From Flavobacteriaceae bacterium (lineage in GTDB: Bacteria; Bacteroidota; Bacteroidia; Flavobacteriales; Flavobacteriaceae), in the NCBI GenBank assembly GCA_023262185.1, contig JALRDO010000007.1:23670-87669 (forward strand): DNA of 64,000 nucleotides, written 5' to 3'. The translations under genes were made by a program, and so were the position numbers. Positions 9,521 through 18,061 of this stretch are shown piece by piece. Below the pieces are notes generated by a model. That model ran no database searches, was not told where the DNA came from, and worked only from the letters and a program-made list of their open reading frames with translations. The stretch's first letter is position 1; every line of letters begins with the position of its first letter.

Positions 9521-10567
9521 ATGAAAGATCAACTAAAAAAAATCTGTTTAATACTCTTTGTTGCTGTGGGTGTATTCGGATGCAATACCACTAAAAAAGA
9601 GCCTGTACAAAGCGCACTACCGAAAGCTGAAAATGTATTTAGACTCAGCTTTGGATCTTGCAACAACCATATTGAGCCAAATGAGCTCTGGGACGATATT
9701 TACGAAGCTAAACCTCAGGTTTTTGTTTGGGGTGGGGATATCATCTACGCCGATACAGATCAAGTGGATAAAATAGAATCCTATTATAGCGAACTAGCTC
9801 AGCTACCTTCTTATGCGAAATTAGCGTCTGAAGTGCCCATTTCAGGAACCTGGGACGATCACGATTACGGTTTAAATGATGGAGGTGCCACCTTTGAAAT
9901 AAAAGATGAGAGCAAAGAGGCTTTGCTTCGTTTTTTAAAGATACCAGAGGATCATCCGGTGAGAAGTCACCCTGGAGTTTACCATAAGCAACAGATATCT
10001 TTTGGGTCACACACTATAACTATTCTTCATCTCGATACGCGCTATTTCAGATCAGAGCTTACGGAAGGCGAAGGTGATATGCGCTATCAGCCAAACGTAT
10101 ACGGAGAGGGTACGATTTTGGGGGAGGCTCAATGGACCTGGTTGAGTAATGAGATCCAGAACAGCAAAGACGATTTCATAGTGATCAATTCCAGTATTCA
10201 AGTGTTGTCGGCAGAGCACGGATTTGAAAAATGGAACAACCTACCGCACGAGCGCGATCGCTTGCTCGAACTCATTGAGAGCTCACCCATACCTGTTGTC
10301 ATCTTATCTGGTGACCGGCACATCTCAGAGTTTTCGTTATTAAATCCCGATGCACAAAGAAGCTTTCCACTTTTAGATTTTACTTCAAGTGGTTTGACGC
10401 ATTCGTATAGCGGATTTTCTGGAGAGCCCAATGCCTATCGTGTAAAAGAGGTAGTTTCTACAACTAGTTTTGGTATACTTGATTTTGATTTCGAGTCAAT
10501 GGCGATTCAGGCCTATATAGTGGGTGATCAAGGTGAGGTTTTTGAATCCTTAGAAATAGAATTCTAA
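9521..10567 (+). CDS. PhoD-like metallophosphatase lipoprotein
   Basis: 348 residues with a lipoprotein signal (LILFVAVGVFGCNTT, lipobox cysteine near 21). PhoD/alkaline phosphatase D-type calcineurin fold: LSFGSCNN near 44, VWGGDIIYADTD near 70 (metal-binding Asp), GTWDDHDYGLNDGG near 110, HLDTRYFRSEL near 170 and LSGDRHISEFSLL near 262. In this family the dinuclear site binds Ca/Fe or Mn and cleaves phosphate mono- or diesters. Predicted periplasmic, membrane-anchored phosphatase, possibly for phosphorus scavenging. Monocistronic by appearance, with ndk following under its own promoter. Substrate not deducible. Confidence 0.88.
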   Translation: MKDQLKKICLILFVAVGVFGCNTTKKEPVQSALPKAENVFRLSFGSCNNHIEPNELWDDIYEAKPQVFVWGGDIIYADTDQVDKIESYYSELAQLPSYAKLASEVPISGTWDDHDYGLNDGGATFEIKDESKEALLRFLKIPEDHPVRSHPGVYHKQQISFGSHTITILHLDTRYFRSELTEGEGDMRYQPNVYGEGTILGEAQWTWLSNEIQNSKDDFIVINSSIQVLSAEHGFEKWNNLPHERDRLLELIESSPIPVVILSGDRHISEFSLLNPDAQRSFPLLDFTSSGLTHSYSGFSGEPNAYRVKEVVSTTSFGILDFDFESMAIQAYIVGDQGEVFESLEIEF

Positions 10568-10575
10568 AATCGCCG

Positions 10576-10583
10576 TACTTTTG
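10576..10583 (+). promoter_or_regulatory. Promoter -7 box of ndk
   Basis: TACTTTTG matches the Bacteroidota -7 consensus TAnnTTTG, is followed by CAC, and lies 17 nt before the ndk start codon. A clear -33 TTTG at standard spacing is not evident. Confidence 0.6.
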
Positions 10584-10600
10584 CACAAAAATTTAGCACT

Positions 10601-11020
10601 ATGTCGGGTACCCGAACCTTTACAATGATTAAACCAGATGCGGTTAAAAACCAGCATATTGGGGCCATTTTAGAGCGCATTACAAGCTCTGGATTCAAAA
10701 TAGTAGCCATGAAGCTTACGCAGATGAGCGAGCGTGACGCCTCACTTTTCTACGCAGTTCATAAAGAACGTCCTTTCTTTCCAGAATTGGTTTCTTTTAT
10801 GAGTAGTGGTCCGATCGTGGCGGCGATTTTAGAAAAAGAAAATGCTGTTGATGACTTTAGAATGCTCATCGGAGCTACAAATCCTGCTGAAGCAGCTGAA
10901 GGAACAATTCGAAAAATGTACGCTACTTCAATCGGAGAAAACGCCGTACACGGATCTGATAGTGATGAAAACGCAGAAATAGAAGCTGCATTCCATTTTT
11001 CAGGTAGAGAGCAGTTTTAA
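10601..11020 (+). CDS. ndk: Nucleoside diphosphate kinase
   Basis: Transfers the gamma phosphate between nucleoside tri- and diphosphates through a phosphohistidine, balancing NTP and dNTP pools. 139 residues, standard length. It begins [14 protein letters not shown]; the catalytic histidine is in [13 protein letters not shown] near residue 117, and [11 protein letters not shown] ends the protein. A canonical -7 box precedes it. Its TAA stop (11018-11020) abuts the stop of the convergent DUF721 gene with no spacer, so no intergenic terminator can exist between the two. Confidence 0.97.
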   Translation: MSGTRTFTMIKPDAVKNQHIGAILERITSSGFKIVAMKLTQMSERDASLFYAVHKERPFFPELVSFMSSGPIVAAILEKENAVDDFRMLIGATNPAEAAEGTIRKMYATSIGENAVHGSDSDENAEIEAAFHFSGREQF

Positions 11021-11311
11021 TCAATACAACTGCACCGTTTCAATATAGTCGCCATCCAACGCCTCGTTGAGCATGGCGATTATTTTTTTTCGCCCATAGC
11101 TGAGCTCTTCTCTAAGCACAGAAGAACTTAGGTATACATGTAGTGCCTTTCCCTTCAAGGTGACTCTGTTGGTGTAATGTGCGACTCCTGAGCCCATCAC
11201 CTCGGGCCAAAGGCGTATAACTTCTGCTTCAACCAATCCTTTTTCTAACTTGTTGGTAGCAATAAACTGCTTGAGTATATCTGCAATAGATTGTTGTTCG
11301 TCTTTACGCAT
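11021..11311 (-). CDS. DUF721 / DciA-like protein
   Basis: 96-residue DUF721 protein, related to DciA, the DnaB-helicase loader of many bacteria lacking DnaC. Visible family features: the IADILKQFIA helix at the N-terminus, VIRLWPEVMGSGVAHYTNRV, and ALHVYLSSSVLREELSYGRKKIIAMLNEAL. The start overlaps the recF stop by 8 nt (ATGCGTAA), so the two are translationally coupled, which suggests a role in replication or repair. Shorter than full DciA proteins and without an obvious extra C-terminal region. Function by family association only. Confidence 0.85.
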   Translation of the reverse strand: MRKDEQQSIADILKQFIATNKLEKGLVEAEVIRLWPEVMGSGVAHYTNRVTLKGKALHVYLSSSVLREELSYGRKKIIAMLNEALDGDYIETVQLY

Positions 11312-12395
11312 AATCTAGCTCAATCATTTGGTAGGACTGTTCGGTGCGTTTTACAACACTTTCAGTGCGCTCTTTATTGGTATCGCTTATAAATAGTTGT
11401 CCAAAAGAACCATTTTTTACCAACGCTACAAGGCGTTCAACGCGTTGGTCGTCTAGTTTGTCGAAAATATCATCTAACAAAACAATGGGCTTTTCGCCGC
11501 TTCGCTCTTTCAAAAAATCGTATTGTGCGAATTTCAGGGCAATTAGAAAGGTTTTCTGCTGACCTTGGCTCCCGAACCGCTTCACTGGGTGGTCGTTCAA
11601 TTGAAACAAAAGATCGTCTTTGTGAATTCCTTCTGTGGTGTATTGCGCCATGCGGTCTTTTGCTCGAGAATCACTCAAGAGTGCCTCCATACTTTGAGCA
11701 TTCAAGGCGGAATGGTACTCTACAGATACGACCTCGTTAGGTTGCGGACAGATGGCTCTGTATTGAGCTTCAAAAAAGGTGCTGAATTTCGAAATGAAAG
11801 CCTTTCGTTTTTCATGTATAAGTTGGGCTGGGGCAACTAACTGCTCGTCGTAAACCGAAAGGGTTGCATCATCAAAAGTGTGATTGCTTGAAAAATACTT
11901 AAGCAGAGCATTACGCTGCGAAAGTATTCTTTGATAATTGAGCAGTGCCTCTAGGTAATCGGGGTAAAGCTGTGAAAGAATACTATCCATAAACTTTCGG
12001 CGTACTTCACTGCCTTCAAGAATGAGGTCTCTGTCGGTTGGTGAAATGATTACCATAGGGATGAGCCCGATATGATCTGTGATACGCTCATAGATCTTTC
12101 CGTTTCGTTTTACTGTTTTTTTAGTGCCTTTCTTGAATCCGATATAGATCTGTTGTTCTGCTCCGTTTCGATCAAACAACCCCTCTAAGGTGAAGAATTC
12201 TTCACCGTGTTTGATGTTTTGAGTGCTTATAGGGTTGAAATAACCCTTGGTAAAGGCAAGGTGATAGATACTGTCGATTAAAGTTGTTTTACCTATGCCA
12301 TTAGGCCCAACGAAACAGTTAATTGTATAGTCGAGATCGTACTTGCCGATTTCGATGTTTTTGTAATTAATAAGCTCTAATCGTTTTAGGTGCAT
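11304..12395 (-). CDS. recF: DNA replication/repair protein RecF
   Basis: SMC-like ATPase that helps load RecA at gaps and promotes recombinational repair. 363 residues, normal length. Walker A GPNGIGKTTLIDS near 30, the IIFSP-like segment VIISPTDRDLILEGSEVRRKF near 115 typical of RecF, the ABC signature region RFGSQGQQKTFLIALKFAQ near 265, and Walker B PIVLLDDIFDKLDDQRV near 300. It heads a two-gene minus-strand unit with the DUF721 gene and is divergent from the TPR-protein gene. Confidence 0.96.
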   Translation of the reverse strand: MHLKRLELINYKNIEIGKYDLDYTINCFVGPNGIGKTTLIDSIYHLAFTKGYFNPISTQNIKHGEEFFTLEGLFDRNGAEQQIYIGFKKGTKKTVKRNGKIYERITDHIGLIPMVIISPTDRDLILEGSEVRRKFMDSILSQLYPDYLEALLNYQRILSQRNALLKYFSSNHTFDDATLSVYDEQLVAPAQLIHEKRKAFISKFSTFFEAQYRAICPQPNEVVSVEYHSALNAQSMEALLSDSRAKDRMAQYTTEGIHKDDLLFQLNDHPVKRFGSQGQQKTFLIALKFAQYDFLKERSGEKPIVLLDDIFDKLDDQRVERLVALVKNGSFGQLFISDTNKERTESVVKRTEQSYQMIELDYA

Positions 12396-12459
12396 CGCGG
12401 GTAGTGAATCGCGTAAAATTAAGCATTGTTACTCAAGCGAACGATTCAGATAAAAATTC

Positions 12460-12467
12460 TATTTTTG
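12460..12467 (+). promoter_or_regulatory. Promoter -7 box of the TPR-protein/ribH unit
   Basis: TATTTTTG matches TAnnTTTG and is followed by CGCA, 20 nt before the ATG at 12488. It lies inside the longer open frame that begins at 12404, which is the main reason for placing the start at 12488. Confidence 0.6.
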
Positions 12468-12487
12468 CGCATCAAAACGCAATTCAA

Positions 12488-13252
12488 ATGGCCAGTTATA
12501 AACGCAGAGGATATAAGAAATCAAAGCAAGAAGAAGTTGCTTCAGAAGTACACGTTCAAGATAGCCAAACCGCTGAGGTTTTCTCAGCACTAGATTCTGG
12601 GGCTTCTAAGACTGAAGCTTGGTTTTCAAAAAATCAGCGTCCCATTCTAGGAGGTATTATTGCATTAGCTGTTGTAGCTCTTGGATTCTTTGGATACACA
12701 GAATTTATTCAGGCTCCCAAAGAAAAAGAAGCCGCGAACGAATTGTATTACCCTCAGCGCTATTTAGAACAAGCCCTTGAGCCTGGTTCAGCAAAAGATT
12801 CTATACTTAACCTTGCGCTAAACGGAGCCGAAGGAAAATACGGTTTCATAGATATCACCTCAGTGTATTCCAATACTAAGGCGGCTGACATCGCGTATTA
12901 CGGAGCAGGAATGGCGTCTTTGCATTTGAATCAATACCAGGATGCGATTGCTTATTTGTCAGAGTTTTCTGCTTCTGACGATCTTTTAGGTGCTCTCGCA
13001 AAAGGAGCTTTGGGTGATGCATATGCAGAGCTAGAGTCATACGACAAGGCTATGGCTTCGTATCAGGCCGCAATTGATCATGCAGATAATGAGTTTTCTA
13101 CTCCTATTTATTTAAAAAAGGCAGCCTTGTTGGCCTATCAAATAAACGACTATTCAAAAGCTAAGGCTTTTGCTGAAGACTTGAAGGAGCGTTTTCCGGA
13201 CAGTCCTGAGAGTGTAAATATTGATGGATTGATCGGATTGGCTTCAAAATAG
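12488..13252 (+). CDS. Membrane-anchored tetratricopeptide-repeat protein
   Basis: 254 residues from the ATG at 12488 (MASYKRRGYKKSK), chosen because a promoter-like box lies just upstream. One transmembrane segment (GGIIALAVVALGFFGYTEFI) near 52-72 is followed by a predicted extracytoplasmic alpha-helical region with TPR-like pairs (DIAYYGAGMASLHLNQYQDA, AKGALGDAYAELESYDKAMA, LKKAALLAYQINDYSKAKAF) spanning roughly 140-250. Resembles the YfgM-like TPR proteins that sit beside ribH in Flavobacteriales. Role unknown; a scaffold or chaperone-like function is plausible. ribH starts 3 nt after its stop, indicating an operon. Confidence 0.85.
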   Translation: MASYKRRGYKKSKQEEVASEVHVQDSQTAEVFSALDSGASKTEAWFSKNQRPILGGIIALAVVALGFFGYTEFIQAPKEKEAANELYYPQRYLEQALEPGSAKDSILNLALNGAEGKYGFIDITSVYSNTKAADIAYYGAGMASLHLNQYQDAIAYLSEFSASDDLLGALAKGALGDAYAELESYDKAMASYQAAIDHADNEFSTPIYLKKAALLAYQINDYSKAKAFAEDLKERFPDSPESVNIDGLIGLASK

Positions 13253-13255
13253 TCT

Positions 13256-13735
13256 ATGGCCACCCACCAGCGAAACATTAAGGAGCAGTATCATCAGCTT
13301 AAAGATGAGGATTTAAGCGCGAAACGCATCCTTGTCATAACCGCTGAGTGGAACAAAGAAATCACCGATAATTTAACCAAAGGATGTATTAACACCTTGC
13401 TGGATCAAGGCGTTGACGCTTCAGGCATAACTCAAATTCAAGTGCCTGGGGCCGTTGAACTGGTATATGCCGCTGCAAAGCATTACGATGCTAATACCTA
13501 TGACGCTATTGTGGTTATCGGCTGTGTGATAAGAGGAGAGACCTCTCATTTTGACTACGTTTGCAACTCGGTAACGGAGGGGGTTACAGCCTTAAACTTA
13601 AGAGGTGAAGTCCCTGTAATTTTCTGTGTCTTAACCGACAATACCATTGAACAGTCTAGGGCTAGAAGTGGTGGTAGCCTCGGAAATAAGGGAGATGAAG
13701 CTGCTCTTGCCGCTCTTAAAATGAGTCTTATTTAA
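13256..13735 (+). CDS. ribH: 6,7-dimethyl-8-ribityllumazine synthase
   Basis: Penultimate enzyme of riboflavin synthesis: condenses 5-amino-6-ribitylamino-uracil with 3,4-dihydroxy-2-butanone 4-phosphate. 159 residues. Family motifs: ITAEWNKEITDNL near 31, VPGAVELVYAA near 64, VIGCVIRGETSHFDYVCNSV near 90 (GETSHFDYV holds the catalytic His) and PVIFCVLTDNTIEQSRARSG near 120. Start lies 3 nt after the TPR-protein gene. Other rib genes are not in the window, so the pathway is dispersed. Confidence 0.97.
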   Translation: MATHQRNIKEQYHQLKDEDLSAKRILVITAEWNKEITDNLTKGCINTLLDQGVDASGITQIQVPGAVELVYAAAKHYDANTYDAIVVIGCVIRGETSHFDYVCNSVTEGVTALNLRGEVPVIFCVLTDNTIEQSRARSGGSLGNKGDEAALAALKMSLI

Positions 13736-13788
13736 GAGGTTGTATTTCCCTTTCAAGGATTCCTCTAAGGAGTTTCTTATCTTTAGTT

Positions 13789-14079
13789 ATGGCTTTTCTA
13801 AGAATGAAATCCAATAAGAAGTTTGAATACCAACCGCGGTTTTATAAGGGTAAGGAATCTCCTTATAAAATGACGCATCGCTTTGATGCCTATCGCTCTA
13901 CTGCTCAACAAACTAGGGGTTTGAAGAACAAGCTTTTATGGGCGCTTGAAGATCTTGGCGACAAAGAATCTTCACGCGAATCGAATCGAAGAGTGCTTCT
14001 CATTGCGGTAATTTTGTTTTTTATTTTCTTTTGGATCATGGGGTTTGATTTCGGGATATTCTTTTCAAGCAATGGCTGA
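13789..14079 (+). CDS. Small membrane protein preceding mutL
   Basis: 96 residues: a basic, aromatic-rich N-terminal half (NKKFEYQPRFYKGKESPYKMTHRFDAYRS is characteristic in composition) and one C-terminal transmembrane helix (VLLIAVILFFIFFWIMGF) near 71-88. Similar short proteins are found between ribH and mutL in Flavobacteriales and are sometimes mislabelled as riboflavin synthase subunits because of this position; no such domain is present. The start could also be the Met at 13804. Its last codons overlap the mutL start by 8 nt. Function unknown. Confidence 0.75.
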   Translation: MAFLRMKSNKKFEYQPRFYKGKESPYKMTHRFDAYRSTAQQTRGLKNKLLWALEDLGDKESSRESNRRVLLIAVILFFIFFWIMGFDFGIFFSSNG

Positions 14080-15844
14080 AATTCAGAAACTTCCTGACAA
14101 TATTGCCAATCAAATTGCTGCAGGTGAGGTCGTTCAGCGTCCAGCTTCGATCGTCAAAGAACTGCTCGAAAATGCCATTGATTCAGGGGCTGATCGTATC
14201 GAACTTCGACTCAAGGCTGGGGGCATTGCTTTGGTATCAGTACTCGATAATGGCTCAGGAATAGAACCTGATGAACTGGCTTTAGCTTTTGAACGCCACG
14301 CTACTTCAAAACTGCGTTCAGCAGATGATCTTTTTAATTTGAGTACGAAGGGGTTTAGAGGAGAGGCGCTGGCAAGTATTGCCGCTGTGGCCGATGTTCA
14401 TATGGTATCTAAGAGAGAAGGCCTTACAAATGCCTTTCAGATTAAATTTAGAGGAGGTAAAAGTGAAGGGGTTGAAGAGACGGCTTTTTCAACGGGGACC
14501 TCAGTGAGCGTAAATCATTTGTTTTACAGCATTCCCGCACGAAAGAATTTCTTGAAATCTGAATCTGTTGAATTAAGGCACTGTTTGGATGAGTTTCAAA
14601 GGGTAGCGCTTTTGCACGAAGAAATCCACTTCCAATGCCACCACAATGATGCGCTCGTTTACGACCTTCCTAAAAGCACAAGGCGCCAAAGAATTGTGCA
14701 CCTGTTTGGTACAAAGTATGCGGAACGTCTTGTTCCTGTTCAAGAAAAAACCGAACGTTTTGTATTGTCGGGATTTATCCTCAAGCCAGAGTATGCACGT
14801 AAGACTAGAGGTGAGCAATTTTTCTTTGTAAATAAACGTTTTGTGCGCAGTCCATACCTGCATCGTGCGGTGGTTGAAGCCTTTGAGGGACTGTTGCTCT
14901 CAGGATACCATCCGGGGTATTTCATAGAGGTAGATATCGAGAAGGCGGCGATTGATGTCAATATTCATCCTACAAAGACTGAGATTAAGATTGATGACGA
15001 ATATCATGTGTTTTCGGTGCTGCGCGCAGCGATCCGTCACAGTTTAGGACGTTACCAGATTAATGCTCCAATTGATTTTGATTTGAATCCGGCACTTAAC
15101 CCTAGCTACAAGCAATCTATTTCTGAGGCTAAATTTCCAAAAATCAGCGTCTCTTCGACATACAATCCCTTTCAGAATGAGACTTTCGAAAAGACAGATT
15201 TTAGCGAGGTATACATTGAGACAGAGGCAGAACAGATTCGTTTAGATCAACAGATAGATCAACAAGAAGCCCTGTTGCAGCTCGATGGCGTTATGCTGCT
15301 TCAATGGGACTCAAAATTTATTGTAATACCTCAAGCAGATAAACTTCTGGTGGTTGATCAATACAGGGCTCATCATCGCATTCTATATGAATCTTTGTTG
15401 AAAAAGATGACGGTCGACCAAGCAGGATCGCAACAGCTTTTGTTTCCTGAATCCTTGTCACTTGACACCCATGAAATTGAACTACTTAAAGAAATAGGGA
15501 CCACACTAATGGATTTAGGATTTGACTACGAGATTCAAGAACGAGTTATCGTGCTCAAGGGTGTTCCTGAATTTTTTCCGCTAAATGAGGCATCAAAGGT
15601 TTTTAAGCATTTTATCGAAGAGACACATCTTGCCGAAGATGAGATTTCACTCTCAACGGTAGACCTGGTCGCCCAGGTATTAGCGAAACACAGCGCCATT
15701 AAAAAGGGGGTAGCGCTCAATCAAGAAGCAATGACACAACTTTTAGAAGATTTGGCGCGTTGCAAAGAGCCTTATATATCTCCGTCGAACAAGCGTATCT
15801 TTGTGAGCATACCAGTGGCAGATATCATTCAAAAACTACACTAA
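14072..15844 (+). CDS. mutL: DNA mismatch repair protein MutL (endonuclease motifs degenerate)
   Basis: GHKL ATPase linking MutS to downstream mismatch repair. 590 residues from the ATG at 14072 (MAEIQKLPDNIANQIAAGEV); the frame opens at 14045 but the earlier residues are not part of the family. N-terminal ATPase motifs: ELLENAIDSGADRIEL (about 31-46), DNGSGIE and STKGFRGEALASIAAV. The C-terminal dimerisation domain begins near 410 (MLLQWDSKFIVIPQ). The endonuclease motif DQHAxxExxxxE is altered to DQYRAHHRILYE, and the CPHGRP-type metal motif near the end is replaced by CKEPYISPSNKR, so nicking activity is doubtful. Overlaps the preceding small gene by 8 nt; a rhomboid gene follows 2 nt after the stop. 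Confidence 0.95.
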   Translation: MAEIQKLPDNIANQIAAGEVVQRPASIVKELLENAIDSGADRIELRLKAGGIALVSVLDNGSGIEPDELALAFERHATSKLRSADDLFNLSTKGFRGEALASIAAVADVHMVSKREGLTNAFQIKFRGGKSEGVEETAFSTGTSVSVNHLFYSIPARKNFLKSESVELRHCLDEFQRVALLHEEIHFQCHHNDALVYDLPKSTRRQRIVHLFGTKYAERLVPVQEKTERFVLSGFILKPEYARKTRGEQFFFVNKRFVRSPYLHRAVVEAFEGLLLSGYHPGYFIEVDIEKAAIDVNIHPTKTEIKIDDEYHVFSVLRAAIRHSLGRYQINAPIDFDLNPALNPSYKQSISEAKFPKISVSSTYNPFQNETFEKTDFSEVYIETEAEQIRLDQQIDQQEALLQLDGVMLLQWDSKFIVIPQADKLLVVDQYRAHHRILYESLLKKMTVDQAGSQQLLFPESLSLDTHEIELLKEIGTTLMDLGFDYEIQERVIVLKGVPEFFPLNEASKVFKHFIEETHLAEDEISLSTVDLVAQVLAKHSAIKKGVALNQEAMTQLLEDLARCKEPYISPSNKRIFVSIPVADIIQKLH

Positions 15845-15846
15845 TT

Positions 15847-16590
15847 ATGTTTCAGCAACTTCCAGACGCCGTTAAGGGAATTCTGATTGCGAACATACTC
15901 ATTTTCGTTGCTACACTTACTCAGGGCAATCTCATGTATGGGCTTCTTTCGCTTTGGTTTATTGAGAACCCAAACTTCGGCTATTGGCAATTTGTGAGTC
16001 ATATGTTTATGCATGGTGGATTTGCTCATATTTTATTCAATATGTACGCATTGGTAGCCTTTGGATCACCATTAGAGCGCGTCTGGGGACGTGACAAATT
16101 CTTATTCTTTTACTTTTCAGCAGGGATTGGAGCCGCGTTACTGCATACGGGTGTTAATTACTACTATTTCAACGATGCCGTAAATCAATTGGTTGCAGCA
16201 GGAGTTTCGCGCTTTGATCTTATGGAGGTGTTAAGTAGTGGAAAGGCCCTTAATATATCTTATCTCGGGCAGTATGTTCCAATAGAAGTTGCACAGCAAT
16301 TACAGGGCACATTCTTTACGCCTGCTGTGGGGGCTTCAGGAGCAGTATATGGAGTTCTTGTAGCCTTTGCTTTTATGTATTCTGAAGCCCGATTGATGTT
16401 ACTATTTTTCCCATTTCCGATCAAGGCTAAATATTTTGTCCCACTGATCGTGATGGGCGATCTTTATTTTGGAATTACGAATCAAAACACGGGTGTAGCC
16501 CACTTTGCTCATATTGGAGGTGCCTTGCTTGGCTTTATTATGATGTGGTATTGGAGGCGAAATTCTTTTAACAACAATCGTTGGGACTAA
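15847..16590 (+). CDS. Rhomboid-family intramembrane serine protease
   Basis: 247 residues from the ATG at 15847 (MFQQLPDAVKGILIANILIF). Six or so hydrophobic segments. Rhomboid features: HMFMHGGFAHILFNMYAL in TM2 (oxyanion-side histidines and Asn), VGASGAVYGVLVAFAFM with the GxSG nucleophile Ser near 163, and VAHFAHIGGALLGF with the catalytic His near 225. Cleaves transmembrane substrates in the inner membrane. A Phe- and Gly-rich insertion between the second and third segments (about 100-155) is longer than in minimal rhomboids. Immediately followed, with zero spacing, by a second rhomboid gene. Confidence 0.93.
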   Translation: MFQQLPDAVKGILIANILIFVATLTQGNLMYGLLSLWFIENPNFGYWQFVSHMFMHGGFAHILFNMYALVAFGSPLERVWGRDKFLFFYFSAGIGAALLHTGVNYYYFNDAVNQLVAAGVSRFDLMEVLSSGKALNISYLGQYVPIEVAQQLQGTFFTPAVGASGAVYGVLVAFAFMYSEARLMLLFFPFPIKAKYFVPLIVMGDLYFGITNQNTGVAHFAHIGGALLGFIMMWYWRRNSFNNNRWD

Positions 16591-17439
16591 ATGAGTAGAC
16601 TCGGATATCAATGGGCGATGCTCGGAAGGCTTGAGCGTTTAATCGCGATTCAGGTGGGGTTGTTTATACTCTTTGGACTGCTCGATATATTAGGAATCTC
16701 GCTTTATTCTTTTTTTGAGCTGTCTTCTTCGGCTACTTACCTACTTTTTCGTCCTTGGTCTTTGTTCACCTACCTTTTTTTACATCACGATCTGTGGCAT
16801 TTGATTTTCAATATGTTGTGGCTCTACTACGCGGGACAGTTCTTTCTCAACTTTTTTGATTTTGACCGCTTATTCAGCTTGTTCTTATTGGGGGGTATAG
16901 CAGCCGGCATTGTATATGTATTGCTGTATTCTCTGGTTCCTTCCTTAAGCGTGATCACATCTGCTATGGTGGGGTCATCTGCCGGGGTTATGGCCGTTCT
17001 AATTTTTATGGCTACTTATAATCCTAATCAGCCGGTTAAATTGTTGTTCTTTCGTTTGAAATTATGGCATCTAGGAGCCTTTTTCGTAGTCATTGATCTA
17101 CTTCAGCTTTCTTCTGGAGTAAATTTTGGTGGACGCGTTGCCCATTTGACGGGTGCCGCTATCGGTTATTTCTCTGCCCGTCAATTGTTAATCGGTATAG
17201 AGGTGGCTGGAGGATTTCAACGATTTGTTGGGCGCTTACTGCGTTCAAACGGATTCGCGAGTAGTGGGCAGCGTAAAAGCGCTTTTAAAGTATACAAAAG
17301 TCGCTCGAAGCAATCAAAGGTTACGAAACAACCTTCGGATCAAGAGCGCATTGATGCCATCTTAGACAAGATTAGTGCTTCTGGATACGATAGTTTAAGT
17401 GCAGAGGAGAAAGAATACCTCTTTAAAAAAGGGCGCTAA
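16591..17439 (+). CDS. Second rhomboid-family protease with C-terminal cytosolic extension
   Basis: 282 residues; the ATG directly follows the stop of the first rhomboid gene. FLHHDLWHLIFNMLWLYYAG (TM2 motif), AMVGSSAGVMAVLIFMATY with the nucleophile Ser in GSSA instead of GxSG, and GGRVAHLTGAAIGY with the catalytic His near 188. After the membrane domain comes a basic linker (about 225-250) and a short helical C-terminal domain (ERIDAILDKISASGYDSLS...EKEYLFKKG) seen in other Bacteroidota rhomboids (DUF6576-like). Its 3' end overlaps the convergent WbqC-like gene by 17 nt. Confidence 0.9.
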   Translation: MSRLGYQWAMLGRLERLIAIQVGLFILFGLLDILGISLYSFFELSSSATYLLFRPWSLFTYLFLHHDLWHLIFNMLWLYYAGQFFLNFFDFDRLFSLFLLGGIAAGIVYVLLYSLVPSLSVITSAMVGSSAGVMAVLIFMATYNPNQPVKLLFFRLKLWHLGAFFVVIDLLQLSSGVNFGGRVAHLTGAAIGYFSARQLLIGIEVAGGFQRFVGRLLRSNGFASSGQRKSAFKVYKSRSKQSKVTKQPSDQERIDAILDKISASGYDSLSAEEKEYLFKKGR

Positions 17440-18061
17440 GATCAATTTGCTCTAGATAACTTCTAGCTTCTTTGGGTCCGACATTGAAGAGCAGGTCTAA
17501 TGGAGAAATCCCTCCTATAAATCCGCATACCGAGTCGAATACCTGCGGATAGGGTGTCAAAACAATTTTATTCTTGGTTTTAGCATTTACCAACCCTCTT
17601 AGGTCTACAACCTTTTCGTTGGGTGTCACTTCGTAGCTGCTGGTGGTTCTTAACTCTCCAGAAAGCTGAAGCGCCTTGAGCATAAAGGATATGCTTTTTC
17701 TGGAATGTTCTAAAAGCGAAACGTCTCCGCACTCAAAAAATGGATGAAGATCGTCTTCATAGAATTCGAAAAAAGGAGAGGAGCGGTAGGCAGTCACAAT
17801 AGACTTCCAATGCAGTTCGTTCCACTTCTCACTTGGCTCAGAACGCACCTCTTTGGTTCGTTGTCGAGCACCCTTAGCATGTTGTATAGGTATGCTGAGT
17901 AATAAACTCCCTTGATTTGTGGCGATATAACAGCGATTTCGAAAGGTTTGCTTTTGGTAGTTATCGTGGATTTCCCATACGATCGCCTCAGGATATTGCG
18001 CGCAGAGGGCCAGTTGAGTTAACGTTCCGAAATAGGTAGGATGAAGCATAATGTCTTGCAT
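17423..18061 (-). CDS. WbqC-like family protein
   Basis: 212 residues from the ATG at 18061, which overlaps the lepB stop as TAATG; the open frame extends to 18085, but the coupled start is more economical. WbqC family: LLHPTYFGTL-like N-terminus, HDNYQKQTFRNRCYIATNQG (the NRCYI motif), LSIPI, a THWKS-like segment (ELHWKSIVTAYRSSPFFEFY), and YPQVFDSVCGFIGGISPLDLLFNVG near the C-terminus. WbqC homologues are associated with O-antigen or glycan synthesis, but the biochemical role is not established. Last gene of the parA-to-lepB unit in this region. Confidence 0.87.
   Translation of the reverse strand: MQDIMLHPTYFGTLTQLALCAQYPEAIVWEIHDNYQKQTFRNRCYIATNQGSLLLSIPIQHAKGARQRTKEVRSEPSEKWNELHWKSIVTAYRSSPFFEFYEDDLHPFFECGDVSLLEHSRKSISFMLKALQLSGELRTTSSYEVTPNEKVVDLRGLVNAKTKNKIVLTPYPQVFDSVCGFIGGISPLDLLFNVGPKEARSYLEQIDLSALF

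Noticed and set aside
12404..12487. Upstream extension of the TPR protein from the ATG at 12404
   Set aside because: The segment contains the promoter-like TATTTTTG box and codes for residues unlike the family; the ATG at 12488 is preferred.
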